Notes: generated by a model from the sequence alone, not told the origin. 64,000 nucleotides of DNA from Tetrapyrgos nigripes (GCA_013368315.1 JAACJM010000015.1:620001-684000); one strand, 5' to 3'. Shown: positions 34,184 to 45,299, counted from the stretch's first letter. Translations and numbers: made by a program.

Positions 34184-35364
34184 ATGGCCTTTTTCGCTCA
34201 GCATGCTAACAAAATTATTGGTGGGTGATTTTGACATGATGGACTGAGTGTCGGCTGATCATCTCGCAACAGTCCCTCTAGCAGTCGGACTCTTCACTGC
34301 CAGGGCTAGTCTCTATGACGTTCCCGGTGGGTACCAGGCAGTTATGTTCGACAGATTTTCTGGGGTGAAGGACAAGGTGCGCCGTTATTCTGTGAGGCCT
34401 TTATCTGGCTTACAATTTTCCGAAGGCTACTGGTGAGGGCACTCACTTCCTGGTGCCTTGGTTACAACGGGCCATTCTATACGACGTCCGAATCAAGCCC
34501 AGGGCAAGTCACTGCTTGTTTCATGGCTACAAGTCCAATAACACTTCATGACTGCAGAATATCTCAACTACTACTGGTTCCAAGGATCTTCAAATGGTTT
34601 CCATCACTCTTCGTGTCATGTCTCGACCTGACATCGAACACCTTTCCACAATTTACCAAACCCTTGGCATGGACTACGACGAGAGGGTGTTGCCTTCAAT
34701 CGGAAATGAAGTTCTCAAAAGTATAGTCGCTCAGTTCGATGCTGCAGAGCTCATTACACAGCGTGAAGTGGTGAGTAATAAATAGTGTTTGTCATTGGCT
34801 TAAGGGTTGACTATGTGATGAAGGTTTCGGCAAGGATTCGGGCAGACCTTTTGCAAAGGGCTGGAGAGTTTAATATCCTGCTTGAAGACGTGTCCATCAC
34901 ACATTTGACGTTTGGAAAAGTAATGCTTTGACGTCCCTGCCTTTGTCTTTTACTCAACTGTCCCTCAGGAATTTACTCAAGCTGTAGAAGCCAAGCAGAT
35001 TGCTCAACAAGGTCTGTGAGCTCTGTGCTGGCACTCCCGCACTCGCTAACCTTTTTCTAGACGCCGAACGAGCAAGATTCATCGTCGAAAAGGTTTGACC
35101 GATGTCTCTCATAATAGTTCCCTACTAAATATGTCATTACAGGCCGAGCAAGAGAAACGGGCTGCTATCATTCGAGCAGAGGGTGAAGCCGAGGCTGCCA
35201 AGACGATATCTCATGCTTTGGAGAAGGCAGGAGAAGCATTTATTGCGCTCCGTAAAATTGAAGCTAGCAAAGCGATTGCAACCTCGCTTGCTAACAACCC
35301 GAACGTCACTTATATTCCGACAGGAGGAGGGAATGTGCTGTTAAACGTACCTACAAATAAGTAG
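34184..35364 (+). CDS. PHB1: Prohibitin 1, mitochondrial inner membrane ring subunit
   Basis: The first exon gives [12 protein letters not shown]. Next comes [20 protein letters not shown] and [21 protein letters not shown], followed by [17 protein letters not shown]. The intron after PR starts with GC (gcaagtcact) and rejoins as [16 protein letters not shown]. The SPFH domain runs on through [28 protein letters not shown] and [20 protein letters not shown]. The coiled C-terminal part reads [21 protein letters not shown] and [20 protein letters not shown]. An N-terminal hydrophobic segment anchors the protein, and prohibitin 1/2 rings scaffold the inner membrane and the m-AAA protease. Length (about 273 residues) is typical. 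Confidence 0.95.
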
Positions 35365-35699
35365 ACTCTTGACAATTTGTAGCACATAGCACCTAGGCAA
35401 AGAGTAACACATAGCACCTAGGCAAAAATGGAATGAGGCAAAAATGGATGACTTGTTCCGAGTCAAAAAGTTCCCACGGATTTGCTGTCTGTTCTTGACA
35501 ATTGAAGTGAAGCGTCTGTTCTCTCCTACTTCTCTCTTTCTTTCTCTCTCTCCTCCTCTGTCTCTTTCACTCTCTGACCGACTCGTCTCTCGCATTTTCT
35601 CTCCCGTTCCCTGTCTTTGTACGGCTCTTTTTTGTTGGTCCAGCTGCCTTTTCACTCACCGTTCCGCTCAGATCTCGTTTGTTTTACTCTTCCTCAATC
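35365..35699. promoter_or_regulatory. Pyrimidine-rich promoter/leader of the triple-RRM gene
   Basis: Between prohibitin and the RRM gene. From about 35520 to 35640 the plus strand is almost continuous C/T (TCTCTCTTTCTTTCTCTCTC and similar), the usual CT-box seen before highly expressed fungal genes. A short near-duplicate (GTAGCACATAGCACCTAGGCAAA and GTAACACATAGCACCTAGGCAAA) lies at about 35381-35427. Confidence 0.55.
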
Positions 35700-37188
35700 A
35701 TGAATCCAATGGGTATGGGAGGTCCGGCTGAGGCTCCGGTGAGTTAACAAGGTTATCTCTTTATTATCTATCGTGCTGATCAGTTGGCTGTTGCGTACAC
35801 CCGTTATCGCTTACTTCCAGAGACGCGCTCATCTTTATGTCGGAAATCTTAGCCCTAGAGTCACTGAGTACATGCTCACCGAAATCTTTGCTGTCGCCGG
35901 CCCCGTTCAGCACGTAAAAATTATTCCGGATCGCAACTATCAACACGGGGGGTTGAACTATGGGTTTGTGGAGTACATGGACATGCGTGCTGCCGAGACT
36001 GCTCTCCAGACCCTCAACGGACGCAAGATCTTCGACACTGAGATCCGTGTCAACTGGGCTTATCAGGGCCAACAAAACAAGGAGGACACCACTGGCCATT
36101 ATCACGTCTTCGTGGGTGATCTCAGTCCCGAGGTCAATGACGACGTTCTTGCCAAGGCTTTCAGCGCCTTCGGCACCATGTCGGATGCCCGAGTTATGTG
36201 GGATATGAATTCTGGAAAGTCTCGTGGCTATGGTTTCCTCGCGTTCCGTGACAAGACCGATGCCGAACAAGCCATCGCCACCATGAACGGTGAATGGTTG
36301 GGGTCTCGTGCTATCCGTGTCAACTGGGCGAACCAGAAAACCCAAGGTAGCCCTGCTATCGCTGCTGCTGCTCCTCGTCCGGGACCAGGTGGTGCTGGCG
36401 GTGCACCTGCCCCGATCAACTTTCAAGGCGGCCCTCTTTCCTATGAGTCCGTCGTCCAACAGACTCCTGCCTACAACACGACTGTCTACGTTGGAAATCT
36501 CGTCCCATACTGCACTCAGGCCGACCTTATCCCCTTGTTCCAGTCTATTGGTTATCTCTCCGAAATTCGCATGCAATCCGACCGTGGTTTTGCATTCGTG
36601 AAGCTTGACACCCATGAGCACGCAGCCATGGCTATCGTCCAATTGCAGGGGCAGATGGTTCACGGTAGACCCATCAAATGTAGCTGGGGCAAAGACAGGG
36701 CTGAGGGTGGCGCTGCCGCGACACCCATCAGTCCTACTGCAGGTTCACCCTACGGTAACATGGTACGTTGACAGCTTTTACTCTACAGCTATGGTGTTCT
36801 GATTGTTGTTTTAGCCCATGTATGGTATGCCGCAACCCAACACCTTCGGACAGTACGGCTTCGGAGGTTATGGTGGTTATCCTAACCAGGCTGGTGCTGC
36901 TGGTGCCGCTGGTGCTACCGGAATGCCTCAACCTGCAACTGGGGCTGCCGGACTCGGTATCACCGCCGGGGCTCAGCAGCCTGGCGCAGATCCTAATGCT
37001 GCCGTTGGACAAGCTACTCAGGCTCAATGGGCTGGAGCTGACCCCAGCTCGTACTATTCCAACTATTGGGGAGGTATGTTGTAGTGAATGTTTGCCTCAG
37101 GATTCTCATTTCATAATTCATTGCAGGTTACTATGGCCAACAAGCTCAGCAAGCCGGTGGTGACACTCAGATGCAGGGTGCTCCTTGA
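35700..37188 (+). CDS. PUB1: Triple-RRM RNA-binding protein, TIA1/Pub1 type
   Basis: A short first exon (MNPMGMGGPAEAP) joins one long exon holding three RRMs. RRM1 has LYVGNLSPRVTEYMLTEIF and GLNYGFVEYM. RRM2 has VFVGDLSPEVNDDVLAKAF and KSRGYGFLAF. RRM3 has VYVGNLVPYCTQADLIPLF and RGFAFVKLDTHEHAAMAI. The C-terminus is Gly/Gln/Ala-rich and prion-like (PMYGMPQPNTFGQYGFGGYG, SSYYSNYWGGYYGQQAQQAGG) in two further exons. TIA1/Pub1 proteins bind U-rich RNA, affect splicing and mRNA stability, and enter stress granules through such tails. Both the leader and the 3' untranslated region of this gene are pyrimidine-rich, so self-binding is possible. A 299-residue open frame on the opposite strand is a codon-bias shadow. 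Confidence 0.94.
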
Positions 37189-37794
37189 ACAGATTCAGCT
37201 TCGTGTTTCGTGCTCTTTTGTGTTTCGTTTTCGTTTTCGTTTTCTTTATCTTTTCTGTCCTCTTGTGAAAACACCTGTCCTTTTGTGCAATTTCTGGTCT
37301 AATGTTGCATATGTCTCTGAAGTAACAGTATTGTTTTTCTGTCTTTTTATCTCCTCTCTCCTCTCACTCTCCTCTCACTCTCCTCTCACTCCTCTCTTCT
37401 CGTTATCCTTTTTCTTCTATCTATCTTCTCCTCTCCAACTGTTCTTCCTTATTCCAAGCTCGATTCTCTTTCGTCTGCTCTGTCACTGCATCAACTCATT
37501 TTTATCGTTCCGTCTATGCTTGACTGTATCAATGACATCCCGTACATCTCTTTTCCTCTCCTCCTCTACGTTTCCTTTGATTTTTTCCCCTTTGCACTCT
37601 CCCATGTCAATGATAAACTGGGCACGAAAGCTCGAAGACCAATTGAAACTAATTGTTGTAAAATTGTAGACCTGAAGCGTTACATACATCCGAAAAGTAG
37701 CACAGAAGGTAATTATAAACACAGTGGATATCGGGATAAATGAAATGGGTATGGATATACACCAGAAGGAACCGCTAAGTCTGCTCATCTACTA
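37189..37794. repeat. U/C-rich 3' flank with CTCTCCTCTCACT tandem repeats
   Basis: From about 37200 to 37600 the plus strand is strongly pyrimidine-biased. At about 37351-37396 the unit CTCTCCTCTCACT is repeated head to tail about three times, and TTTCG(T) units repeat near 37220. No gene is seen, and it is probably 3' untranslated sequence of the RRM gene plus the spacer to ATG16. Confidence 0.65.
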
Positions 37795-38776
37795 TCAACC
37801 ATTCGGTGTCGCTTCCAAGCCCTTCTGTGTTGGAGATTGTATCCCATCCTTCTTCTCCGTCGATGGATCGTGATCCTTCACATCCCCGTTTCCCGACACT
37901 GATGTTTGAGAGGCGTTATCCCCAGTCTGGCTCGTGTCAGCTCCATCTCGCCACTTGAGGACGTCATTGCGCTGTGAACGCATGTCCTCATAGAACTCGT
38001 TAGCCTCGTTCATTTTGTTGGCTTCTGCTTGTTTAGCATCTAACCAGCGCTGGAGCAATTTGGCATTGTCCTTGCTCAAAGTAGCGTTGCGTTCCTCGAT
38101 TTGGCCCAGTTCTAGTTGTAGCGTGCTTATTTCATCGTGAAGAATCTAAAATGGAAATGAGTCAACGTAGAGAGAAATCGGGACTAGTCTGGACGCACCT
38201 GAACCGTCCGATCTTTCTCAGTCATGAGCTCGTTATGCTGGTCCACCTTCCTTTTCAACGTTGCTAGCTCGTCCCTAGACTTCCTCAAAGCCTCATTATC
38301 TATTCTTGACTGCTCTTCCTTCTCGCGTAGTGTTTCCGTCATGGCCAGTAATCGTTGGGTATTTTGCCCTTGGGTCTTGTACACGCCAGCCAGTTCATCG
38401 CGCATAGAAGATATCTGAGATTCGAGGGAGGCAATGTATGCTGCACGCACGGGGTTATTACTGCAACGTCAAGTCAGGTTGACACTCTCCTTGACGGAAT
38501 AAATCGAACATACTCTTCACCCGTGCCTGCAACATAGACAGTAGAGCTACTGGGGTTTCCCTTGACAGTATTTACAGCTCTTAGCAGAGAAGTATTCCGC
38601 TCCTTTAACAGCTTGGTCTGTTGAGCCAACCTGCGATCTGAAAAAGAGATAAGAAGCCGAGAAAAACGAGAAAGAGAAAAACCTACACTGCTCGATAATG
38701 GAGGAATAAGCTGATTCATGGGCATTACGCTCAGTGAGCCGCTGCCTGAGGAGTTCCTGCCAGACAGGGTCAGCCA
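37795..38776 (-). CDS. ATG16: Autophagy protein Atg16
   Basis: Four exons give about 275 residues. The N-terminal helix MADPVWQELLRQRLTERNAHE continuing into YSSIIEQ matches the Atg5-binding segment of Atg16 (Trp and the leucine pattern). The rest of the core is a long coiled coil: CRRLAQQTKLLKERNTSLL, ASLESQISSMRDELAGVY, LREKEEQSRIDNEALRKS, EISTLQLELGQIEERNATLS and LQRWLDAKQAEANKMNEANE. The tail is a disordered Asp/Ser/Thr stretch. There is no WD40 domain, as is normal in fungi. Atg16 dimerises and directs the Atg12-Atg5 conjugate to the phagophore for Atg8 lipidation. The assignment rests on the pattern of a short coiled-coil protein with this N-terminus, so slightly less certain than an enzyme call. 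Confidence 0.85.
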
Positions 38777-38898
38777 TAATTTGAGATGAGAGTTTGGGAG
38801 CGGCAGCTTGAGCGTGCTGACGCTCATTTAGACTTGTTTCTCGACCACCACCATCTCGACCTCCCACTCCGTTCTATCCGCCACTCACTTTCTCAGTC
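38777..38898. promoter_or_regulatory. 122-base bidirectional promoter between ATG16 and YPT7
   Basis: The start codons of ATG16 (minus, 38776) and YPT7 (plus, 38899) are 122 bases apart, leaving room for only one shared promoter. It is pyrimidine-rich on the plus strand near YPT7. Confidence 0.75.
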
Positions 38899-39858
38899 AT
38901 GGGTCGTGTATTGCTTAAGGTCATTCATGCCAGTTCTTGCTGTCTATTCCGAAATACTCATGTACCCCTCAATGACTACAGGTTATCATTTTGGGAGACA
39001 GTGGGTTCGTCACCAATACACCGTTCGCAGGGTTTTGTTGTCTCATCATTTTGTGGGTTTTAGTGTCGGAAAGACTTCTCTAATGAACCAATATGTAAAC
39101 AAGAGGTTCAGCAACCAGTACAAGGCAACTATTGGAGCAGACTTGTGAGTTTCAGGATGGGTGCATATGACTCGGACCTTGCGCTGAAAGCATTTAACAG
39201 CCTCACCAAGGAGGTCATGGTCGATGACCGCCTTGTGACTATGCAGGTATGACCCATTCGTTAATTCTGCTCAATGGTCGTCAGCTCAGCGCTTATGCCA
39301 GTTGTGGGATACTGCCGGTCAAGAACGTTTCCAATCATTGGGTGTCGCATTCTATCGTGGAGCAGATTGCTGCGTATTGGTGTATGATGTCAACAGCGCA
39401 AAGTCTTTCGAGACCCTTGACAGTTGGCGGGACGAGTTTCTTATTCAGGCCAGCCCTCACGACCCAGAGAATTTCCCTTTTGTCGTCTTGGGCAATAAGA
39501 TAGATGTAGAAGAGAACAAGCGCCAGGTGTGTGGCGGCTCCTCTATTTTACTGGTCAACGTTATTGAGATTATCCCCTTTTACAGGTAACACAGAAGAGG
39601 GCAATGGCATGGTGTCAATCCAAAGGCAACATTCCCTACTTTGAAACTTCAGCAAAGGAAGCCATCAACGTAGAGCAGGCTTTCCAGACAGTGGCCAAGA
39701 ATGCGTTGACTCAAGAAGCTGAGGAACAACTGTCAGAGTTTATTCCTCCCACCCTCGACTTGAGCTCACGTTCTGACAATCGTTCTAGGTATGTCGACTA
39801 TCCGGATCCAATTCAACTTGACTCTGAGAGCTCGCAAAGCTACGGGTGCAACTGTTAA
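38899..39858 (+). CDS. YPT7: Rab7-type small GTPase Ypt7
   Basis: Six or so exons encode about 205 residues. [20 protein letters not shown] carries the P-loop. The effector loop is [20 protein letters not shown], which is the Rab7 sequence. Then come [44 protein letters not shown] and [18 protein letters not shown]. It ends SQSYGCNC with a C-X-C geranylgeranylation signal. The first exon holds only MGRVLLK. Ypt7 drives homotypic vacuole fusion and fusion of autophagosomes and late endosomes with the vacuole through HOPS. It is divergent from ATG16. Confidence 0.96.
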
Positions 39859-40158
39859 AGTTGAAAGGGCTAACGACAGGACCCTTTTCATGGACATGGA
39901 TTGTTGATACCTCTTACCGTTCCTTTCATCTGTTCAGATTTAATTCTATCGATGCCTCTTTCCTGTTTTTACAGATTTTTACCGTATAATGACCATGACA
40001 TGCCCTATGTCCTGTATCCTTTGTGTCTTTTATACTGCTATGTTTACAACACGTCGGCATATTGATTTTCTTAGTACCGTGACATCATAGCAGATGACTG
40101 GTAAAGGCACGCAACTATGTAAGACATTTCGATAGCATTCACTTTCATTCTGACCACC

Positions 40159-40991
40159 ATGGCCGCTGTTCACCATGCTCCAAATCCACCCGCCCTTCAT
40201 TCCTTTGAGTCGGTCGACTTGCTCACAGACTCTCTCGCTTCGTTCGTCGTAAAGGCGCAGAAGGAAGCAATTGACAGAAAGGGCCGTTTCACGATCGCGC
40301 TTTCTGGCGGCTCTCTGCCAAAAATGCTCAAAGGCCTTGTCGGCCATACAGGTGTGAAATGGGAGCACTGGTAAGTTCCTGATCATCTGTATCACTTCAA
40401 CATACTAAACATCGACAAAGGCAAGTCTTTTATGCAGACGAACGCGTCGTTCCACTCGACCACCCCGACTCAAATCACAAACTCTGCATGGACGAACTCT
40501 TCTCCAAAGTTGGCATCCCCAAAGAAAACGTCCACGCCATCGACCCCTCACTCGCCGACGATCTGGAAGAACTCTCCGACGCCTACGAGAAAGAGCTTAT
40601 CCGTGAATTCGCTCAAAAGGACGCGGCACGATTCCCCGTGTTTGACCTTATCCTACTGGGCATGGGACCAGATGGTCATACCGCCTCCTTGTTCCCGGGT
40701 CATGCTCTGCTTACTGAGGATGATCGTTGGGTAGCCTATATCGAAGATTCGCCCAAGCCTCCACCCAAGAGAATTACGTTGACTTATCCCGTCATCAATC
40801 ATGCTGCCAGAGTGGCTTTTGTTGCTGCTGGAGAAGGAAAGGCCGATATGCTTACGCGGGTTTTGGATCATCCAGAGGAAGGATTACCGTCATCCCGTGT
40901 GAAACCGGTGTATCCTGGACAGTTGTACTGGTTCGTGGATGCGCCTGCGGCGGCCAAGTTGGAACTTCCTCCGACTGAATTCAAGCTGTGA
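40159..40991 (+). CDS. 6-phosphogluconolactonase
   Basis: Two exons encode about 260 residues. [20 protein letters not shown] leads to the sugar-phosphate binding loop [15 protein letters not shown]. After the intron come [33 protein letters not shown], the signature [20 protein letters not shown] and [20 protein letters not shown]. The C-terminus is [18 protein letters not shown]. The enzyme opens 6-phosphoglucono-delta-lactone in the cytosol, feeding 6-phosphogluconate dehydrogenase, whose gene is at 29.3-31.4 kb. It is the Sol/Pgls family with usual length. Confidence 0.96.
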
Positions 40992-41193
40992 TGGTTATGA
41001 TGTAAAAGTGAAGGACGCTTTGAAGGAAGAAGGAAATGAATTTGTATTTTGTACTTCGTTGCGTCTATGTAATTTATCTCTTACTGGTATGCCGCCTCGC
41101 TTATGTCTTGCTCGAATCATAGATTTTGTTTACAATCGTCGTTCTTTCTACCGTTTGATCAGACGGACAGACAATCTAGATATGTTGAAACAA

Positions 41194-42960
41194 CTACACG
41201 ACCACACTCCAATCACTTTCAATACTACCCATCTGCCTGCCAACCAACTCTTTCCATATGGGCCTGGATACCGGTCCCATTCCATCCTGGCCCACGGGAA
41301 TATTGATATCTTCACCAAGATACCCAATTCTATCGACCGGGCTAATAACAGCAGCGGTGCCAGCGCCGAACATCTCAATCAACCGTCCCGAGTGCGAAGC
41401 TTCCTTGATTTCTGTCATTGTTATGGGTCGTTCGGAGACGACGAGGTTGTCGGGAAGGTGTTCGAGTTTCTTTTTGCCAGAGATGTGGTCACGAGCGAGG
41501 GTGAGGACAGAGTCTCGGGTGACGCCTGGTAGAATCATTCCATCTAGAGGAGGAGTGACAAGTTCGTGGGCTAAAAAAAAAGGACCATGAGTACATGATA
41601 GCAAAACAACGACAGAACGGCACTGCAATGACTCACTCCCATCCTCCTTCCTTACCACCACAAACATATTCATTGTTCCAACCTCAGTAAGATAATGCTC
41701 TGGTCCATGAAGCCATAAATTCTGCGCATAACCCAACTTTGCAGCTTTCTTCTGGGGCATGACACCTGGAGCGTAATTGACTCCCAATTTGAAGGCACCA
41801 GTGCCTCCAGGAGCGGCACGAATGTACTCTGTGGTACCATACAATGCAATGGGTTTGAAGCCCTCTGGGTAGTATGGGCCTACGGGGCTACAGATGACGA
41901 AGAGAAGAGCTTCGGTGGGAGGGGCCACCCCAATGTATTTTTGGGTTCCGACTAGCGAAGGAGATTGTCTTTTAGTGACGGTAGAGAAAAAGTGAGGGTA
42001 GTTGGAACTCACTGAGAGTAGGACGGATGTATAAACTGTGTCCAGGTTCCTTAGGGATCCAATGTTTATCTATGCGGACGAGTTCTTTGATGAGTTCAAG
42101 GCAGGCTTCACCGTCAAAGGTCTGCAGTCGATCACCATGTGTATGAGCATATGAAATATACCAGTAAAAGTCAGTCGCATACTCACAGGAAGTGAAATCC
42201 TCTGAGCACTATTGTTCATCCTCTTCATATTCATATCCGGTCTGAACAAGGTGACTTTGCCAGTTTCATCCCTGTAGGCTTTCATTCCTTCAAAGATGGT
42301 TTGGGCATAATGGAGTACAGTTGAACTTGGTTCGAGTTGGAATGGACCGTCTGGGCGCGTAACGTTTGGGATTTAGGAAATGAGACCTTGCTGAAAAATG
42401 CATTAACACTCACAAGGCTCAATTTTAGGAGCTCCCCATCCTTCAATAGCGTTCCAAGGTATCGTCAACATGTGGTCGGTCTAATTGGACGCGTGTTTTA
42501 GTGGACTTGGATTTGAATGGGAATAGAGTCAACACTCACGAAAGTATGCCCGAATTTGAGAGTCCTGGAGGGTGGTGGAGGTATTGGGTTTTCATCCCGG
42601 ATGATTTGAAGTCTACCAGGCTAGATCCGGAACCAAGAGTAGATGCGTAGAAACAACGCGTTTTCAGGCCGAGACCGTAGTCAACGACCAGAACCAAGAC
42701 AAAACCAAAACCAGAAATCATCGAGACTTAGTCAATAACCTTTCATTCCTTTAGCAACAAAAGAAAAGAAACTCAACCTGTATATCCGGTAGAGAAGTCG
42801 CCTCTCCTGTCATCGGATCCAGAGTTACTGGTGTACTGTAGGAACGCGCATATTTTGCTGCTCGGAGGGAGGTGGAAGTGGAAGTGGGTATAATTCGGGA
42901 AGCTAGACGAACTGAATGTCCTCTGAGATGTAGGCGTAGAGAACGTCCGAGTAATGACAT
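41194..42960 (-). CDS. Branched-chain amino acid aminotransferase, mitochondrial form
   Basis: Seven or eight exons give about 400 residues. The start MSLLGRSLRLHLRGHSVRLA followed by KYARSYSTPVTLDP is a mitochondrial presequence. Fold-type IV aminotransferase motifs follow: RTLKFGHTFTDHMLTIPWN, FQLEPSSTVLHYAQTIFEGM, RPDMNMKRMNNSAQRISLP, ELIKELVRIDKHWIPKEPG and the PLP-lysine loop GTGAFKLGVNYAPGVMPQ. LTEVGTMNMFVV, ILPGVTRDSVLTLARDH and EMFGAGTAAVISPVDRIGY complete the set. It transfers amino groups between Leu/Ile/Val and 2-oxoglutarate. Its first exon and upstream region have been copied to 56.8-57.0 kb with HET leader DNA attached. Confidence 0.95.
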
Positions 42961-43284
42961 GGGCACAGTCAAGCAAGTCGAAGGGGAAGAAAATGACTCC
43001 GTTTCGGAGTTGAATTGATATTTCACCTCTTTCTCACTTTCTTCAACCCGCAATATAAAAAGAAGCCTGAAATCCTTCAGTACACTAAGCAACATTCCTA
43101 ACAACATCACTGGCCATTCCCTCACAATGAAAGATAAAAGATGTCTAGAGCGAAAAGGGATATTGACGTCAAAAATTGCCCTTGGGTATCAAGTCTTTCC
43201 TCCGCCGTCAGCGAAGCCAGTAGTCTGACAGCTCGTGTCTGCATAGGGGAAACGACAGCCTCTTCGACTCTCTGCGCTGTTCCC

Positions 43285-44037
43285 CGAAATCAATGCCATG
43301 CGCCCTACTCGTGTTCTAAAAAGTTTTGCTTCCAAGATCGGTATCACTGCATTGTTGAATGAACTCAGCGCATCTTCGTCACTCAATATCATTTCAACCA
43401 CCACTCGGAATTTGCAGATACAAGAATTCATCCTTTGACAAATGGTGATCTGGTATCGTTCGATACCGGAACACAGGAAAGTGTACGGAGAAGATTCTCG
43501 AAATTGTCTACCTTTCTCAAGGAGATTCCCTTATTGCTTTGAAGAGGGAGTTGACGCCACCAGCTGCGGGTTTTATAGTAGTAGTACCAGTCGCATTCGC
43601 GGGTTTGAATCGCTCTGCCGGCGCCAGTCTTAAACTGATTTCTTCCCTCAACTTCTTTGACGTGGACTGTGGTCCTGACCAGCAATATCTTTCCTTCCAG
43701 GCGTCCATTTTCAGAATCCTCACATACAAGGTTAATAATGTGTGGTCGCCATACGGGACATTCTACGTGGCTCTTGGATTTTGAGGAGTTGTACCGTGGG
43801 TGCATATATCTTTCCCTTTCTCTAGGCAAAAGTTTGAGGTTGACGGTCAGAGACGGGATTTGGTCGCCTATCTAGACCTCGTGAGTCACTGGTCAGAGAA
43901 CAGACCACTGGCCAGCGGAGCTCCGGACTTCGTCAATGTCATTGTTCTCATACCTCGATTTCGCTATCACCGTCACCATTGAAGCCAGAACAACCGTTCA
44001 GCTTGGCTCTCGCCTTTTGCGATTTGACTTTTCTTAA
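43285..44037 (+). pseudogene. HET-domain gene copy A, internal deletion and nonsense mutation
   Basis: The 5' part (43285-43380) resembles the leader of HET copy C at 52943-53045 (ATGCCATG, GCCCTACTCGTGTT, GCATTGTTGAA). From about 43385 the sequence jumps straight into the C-terminal third of the HET genes (ATGGTGATCTGGTATC; LKRELTPPAAGFIV; DVDCGPDQQYLSFQAS). The whole HET domain is missing. In the remaining frame CGA of the intact relatives (GFRG) has become TGA at 43782-43784. The copy ends with LGSRLLRFDFS just before 44037. It cannot make a HET protein. Confidence 0.88.
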
Positions 44038-44039
44038 TA

Positions 44040-44283
44040 GTCCTGAAATTCCGAGTAGCTATCACTAGTATAAACTTACTTACATAGTGTAAATAAATCT
44101 ACATGTGAAACAAGGCAACGAATCTGAGGGTTGAATCGTTAAGTCGTCGACAGTACTTAGAGGTAGCGATGACGTCCCAAACTCTGCCCTGTAGGCAGTT
44201 CAAGCAATTGCCATACCCCGCTACCCAAAGAATAGTAGATGTAAAATAACCCTTGAGTACAACTTGAACAAGTGGCAGTAGTG
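44040..44283. repeat. 3' flank repeated after HET copies A and C
   Basis: This flank, with GTTGAATCGTTAAGTCGTCG and GACAGTACTTA, recurs at 55110-55340 after HET copy C. The two flanks continue together up to CAACTTGAACAAGT, where copy A is interrupted by the LINE and copy C is not. Confidence 0.85.
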
Positions 44284-45295
44284 AGAGAGAGAGAGATTTA
44301 TACACGCCCCGTCTAGCTACAGTACATGGTAGGTAGCTATCCGTGGATCCACTTGCTGGATCTAGCGCGGCAAGCAAAGACTCAGTAGAGCCAATCGTCC
44401 TGACCAGCAGGGTAGGGCGTCTACCTCGCCAAAGCGCTGGAGGTCCTAGGGAGATTGTGTTGGAAGGTGCAAGCAATCACGAGGCATAAGTAGGTAATTA
44501 CAAAGAAAAGTAGAGATAAGTATATTACAGAGGCCATCACAGGGAAACCGGGAAACACAGAAGAAGCCGGGACAAGAGGGATGGAGGAAAGTGTGAGTTA
44601 TGTAGGAAAGAGCAAGTTATTCATGCTCATCTGTCTAAATTTCATCAATTCGAGGGATACCGTACCTGTCTTTCCAAATAATAAAAGCGTTATGTATGAA
44701 TTCGGCAGTAGTAGCAACCAAATTCCAATCGAAGATCCAACATTTGAGCAACTCAAAGGAATGGAGATTGGATCGAGAACTGAGGGGGTCAAGCTGGATG
44801 GAGAGTAGGAAGACGGAGCGTAGTGCATTAATTTGAGGGAGGTGCAGGCATTGGACAAGAACATGCTCAGGGGTCTCATATGATGATTTGCAGAAACAGC
44901 ACAGTTTGGACGGTATATCATCACCATCCCTGGGAGTTCTACCTGGGGAACAGCGAAAGACCCAAGGGGAGACGTTACCGCAAAGGAGACGAGTGAGAGA
45001 CTTGCGATGCCAATGGTGAGGAGTGCGGAGTAGGTAATGGCGAAGGCACAGCACTGGCGAGGATGGGGAGGAGTCAGAGTCAGGGTCTGTGGGCTCAATC
45101 CGATTGCGCAGGAGGTTCAGACGGCTAAAAGAGTTAATCTGTCCCAGCAGGAATTTGCTGGAGTAAGACTTAACATCTTTGATGAGCTCATCAATGGACA
45201 CTGGTGATAAGAGGTTATTTGGTGGTAGCTGGAGTTTAGGAAGATCGGGAGGATGTGGTAGGCGACGAATAACGAGTGTGCAACGAGAACTCCCA
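44283..45295 (-). mobile_element. 5'-truncated non-LTR retrotransposon (LINE) tail
   Basis: A minus-strand open frame runs from the 45295 boundary to 44635 without an upstream reverse transcriptase. Its protein (LVIRRLPHPPDLPKLQLPP..., KSYSSKFLLGQINSFSRLN) carries the zinc knuckle typical of the C-terminal end of LINE reverse transcriptases: C-X2-C-X8-H-X4-C in LCCFCKSSYETPEHVLVQC. About 350 bases of 3' untranslated sequence ending in a CT repeat follow. Comparison with the uninterrupted flank at 55321-55365 defines both edges. AGTGAG occurs at both ends, and about 20 bases of target are missing. Too short to be active. Confidence 0.82.
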
Positions 45296-45299
45296 AGTG

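Noticed and set aside
35764..36663. 299-codon frame opposite the triple-RRM gene
   Set aside because: It mirrors the long RRM exon. Codon bias on the coding strand keeps the reverse frame open. The three RRMs on the plus strand are unmistakable.
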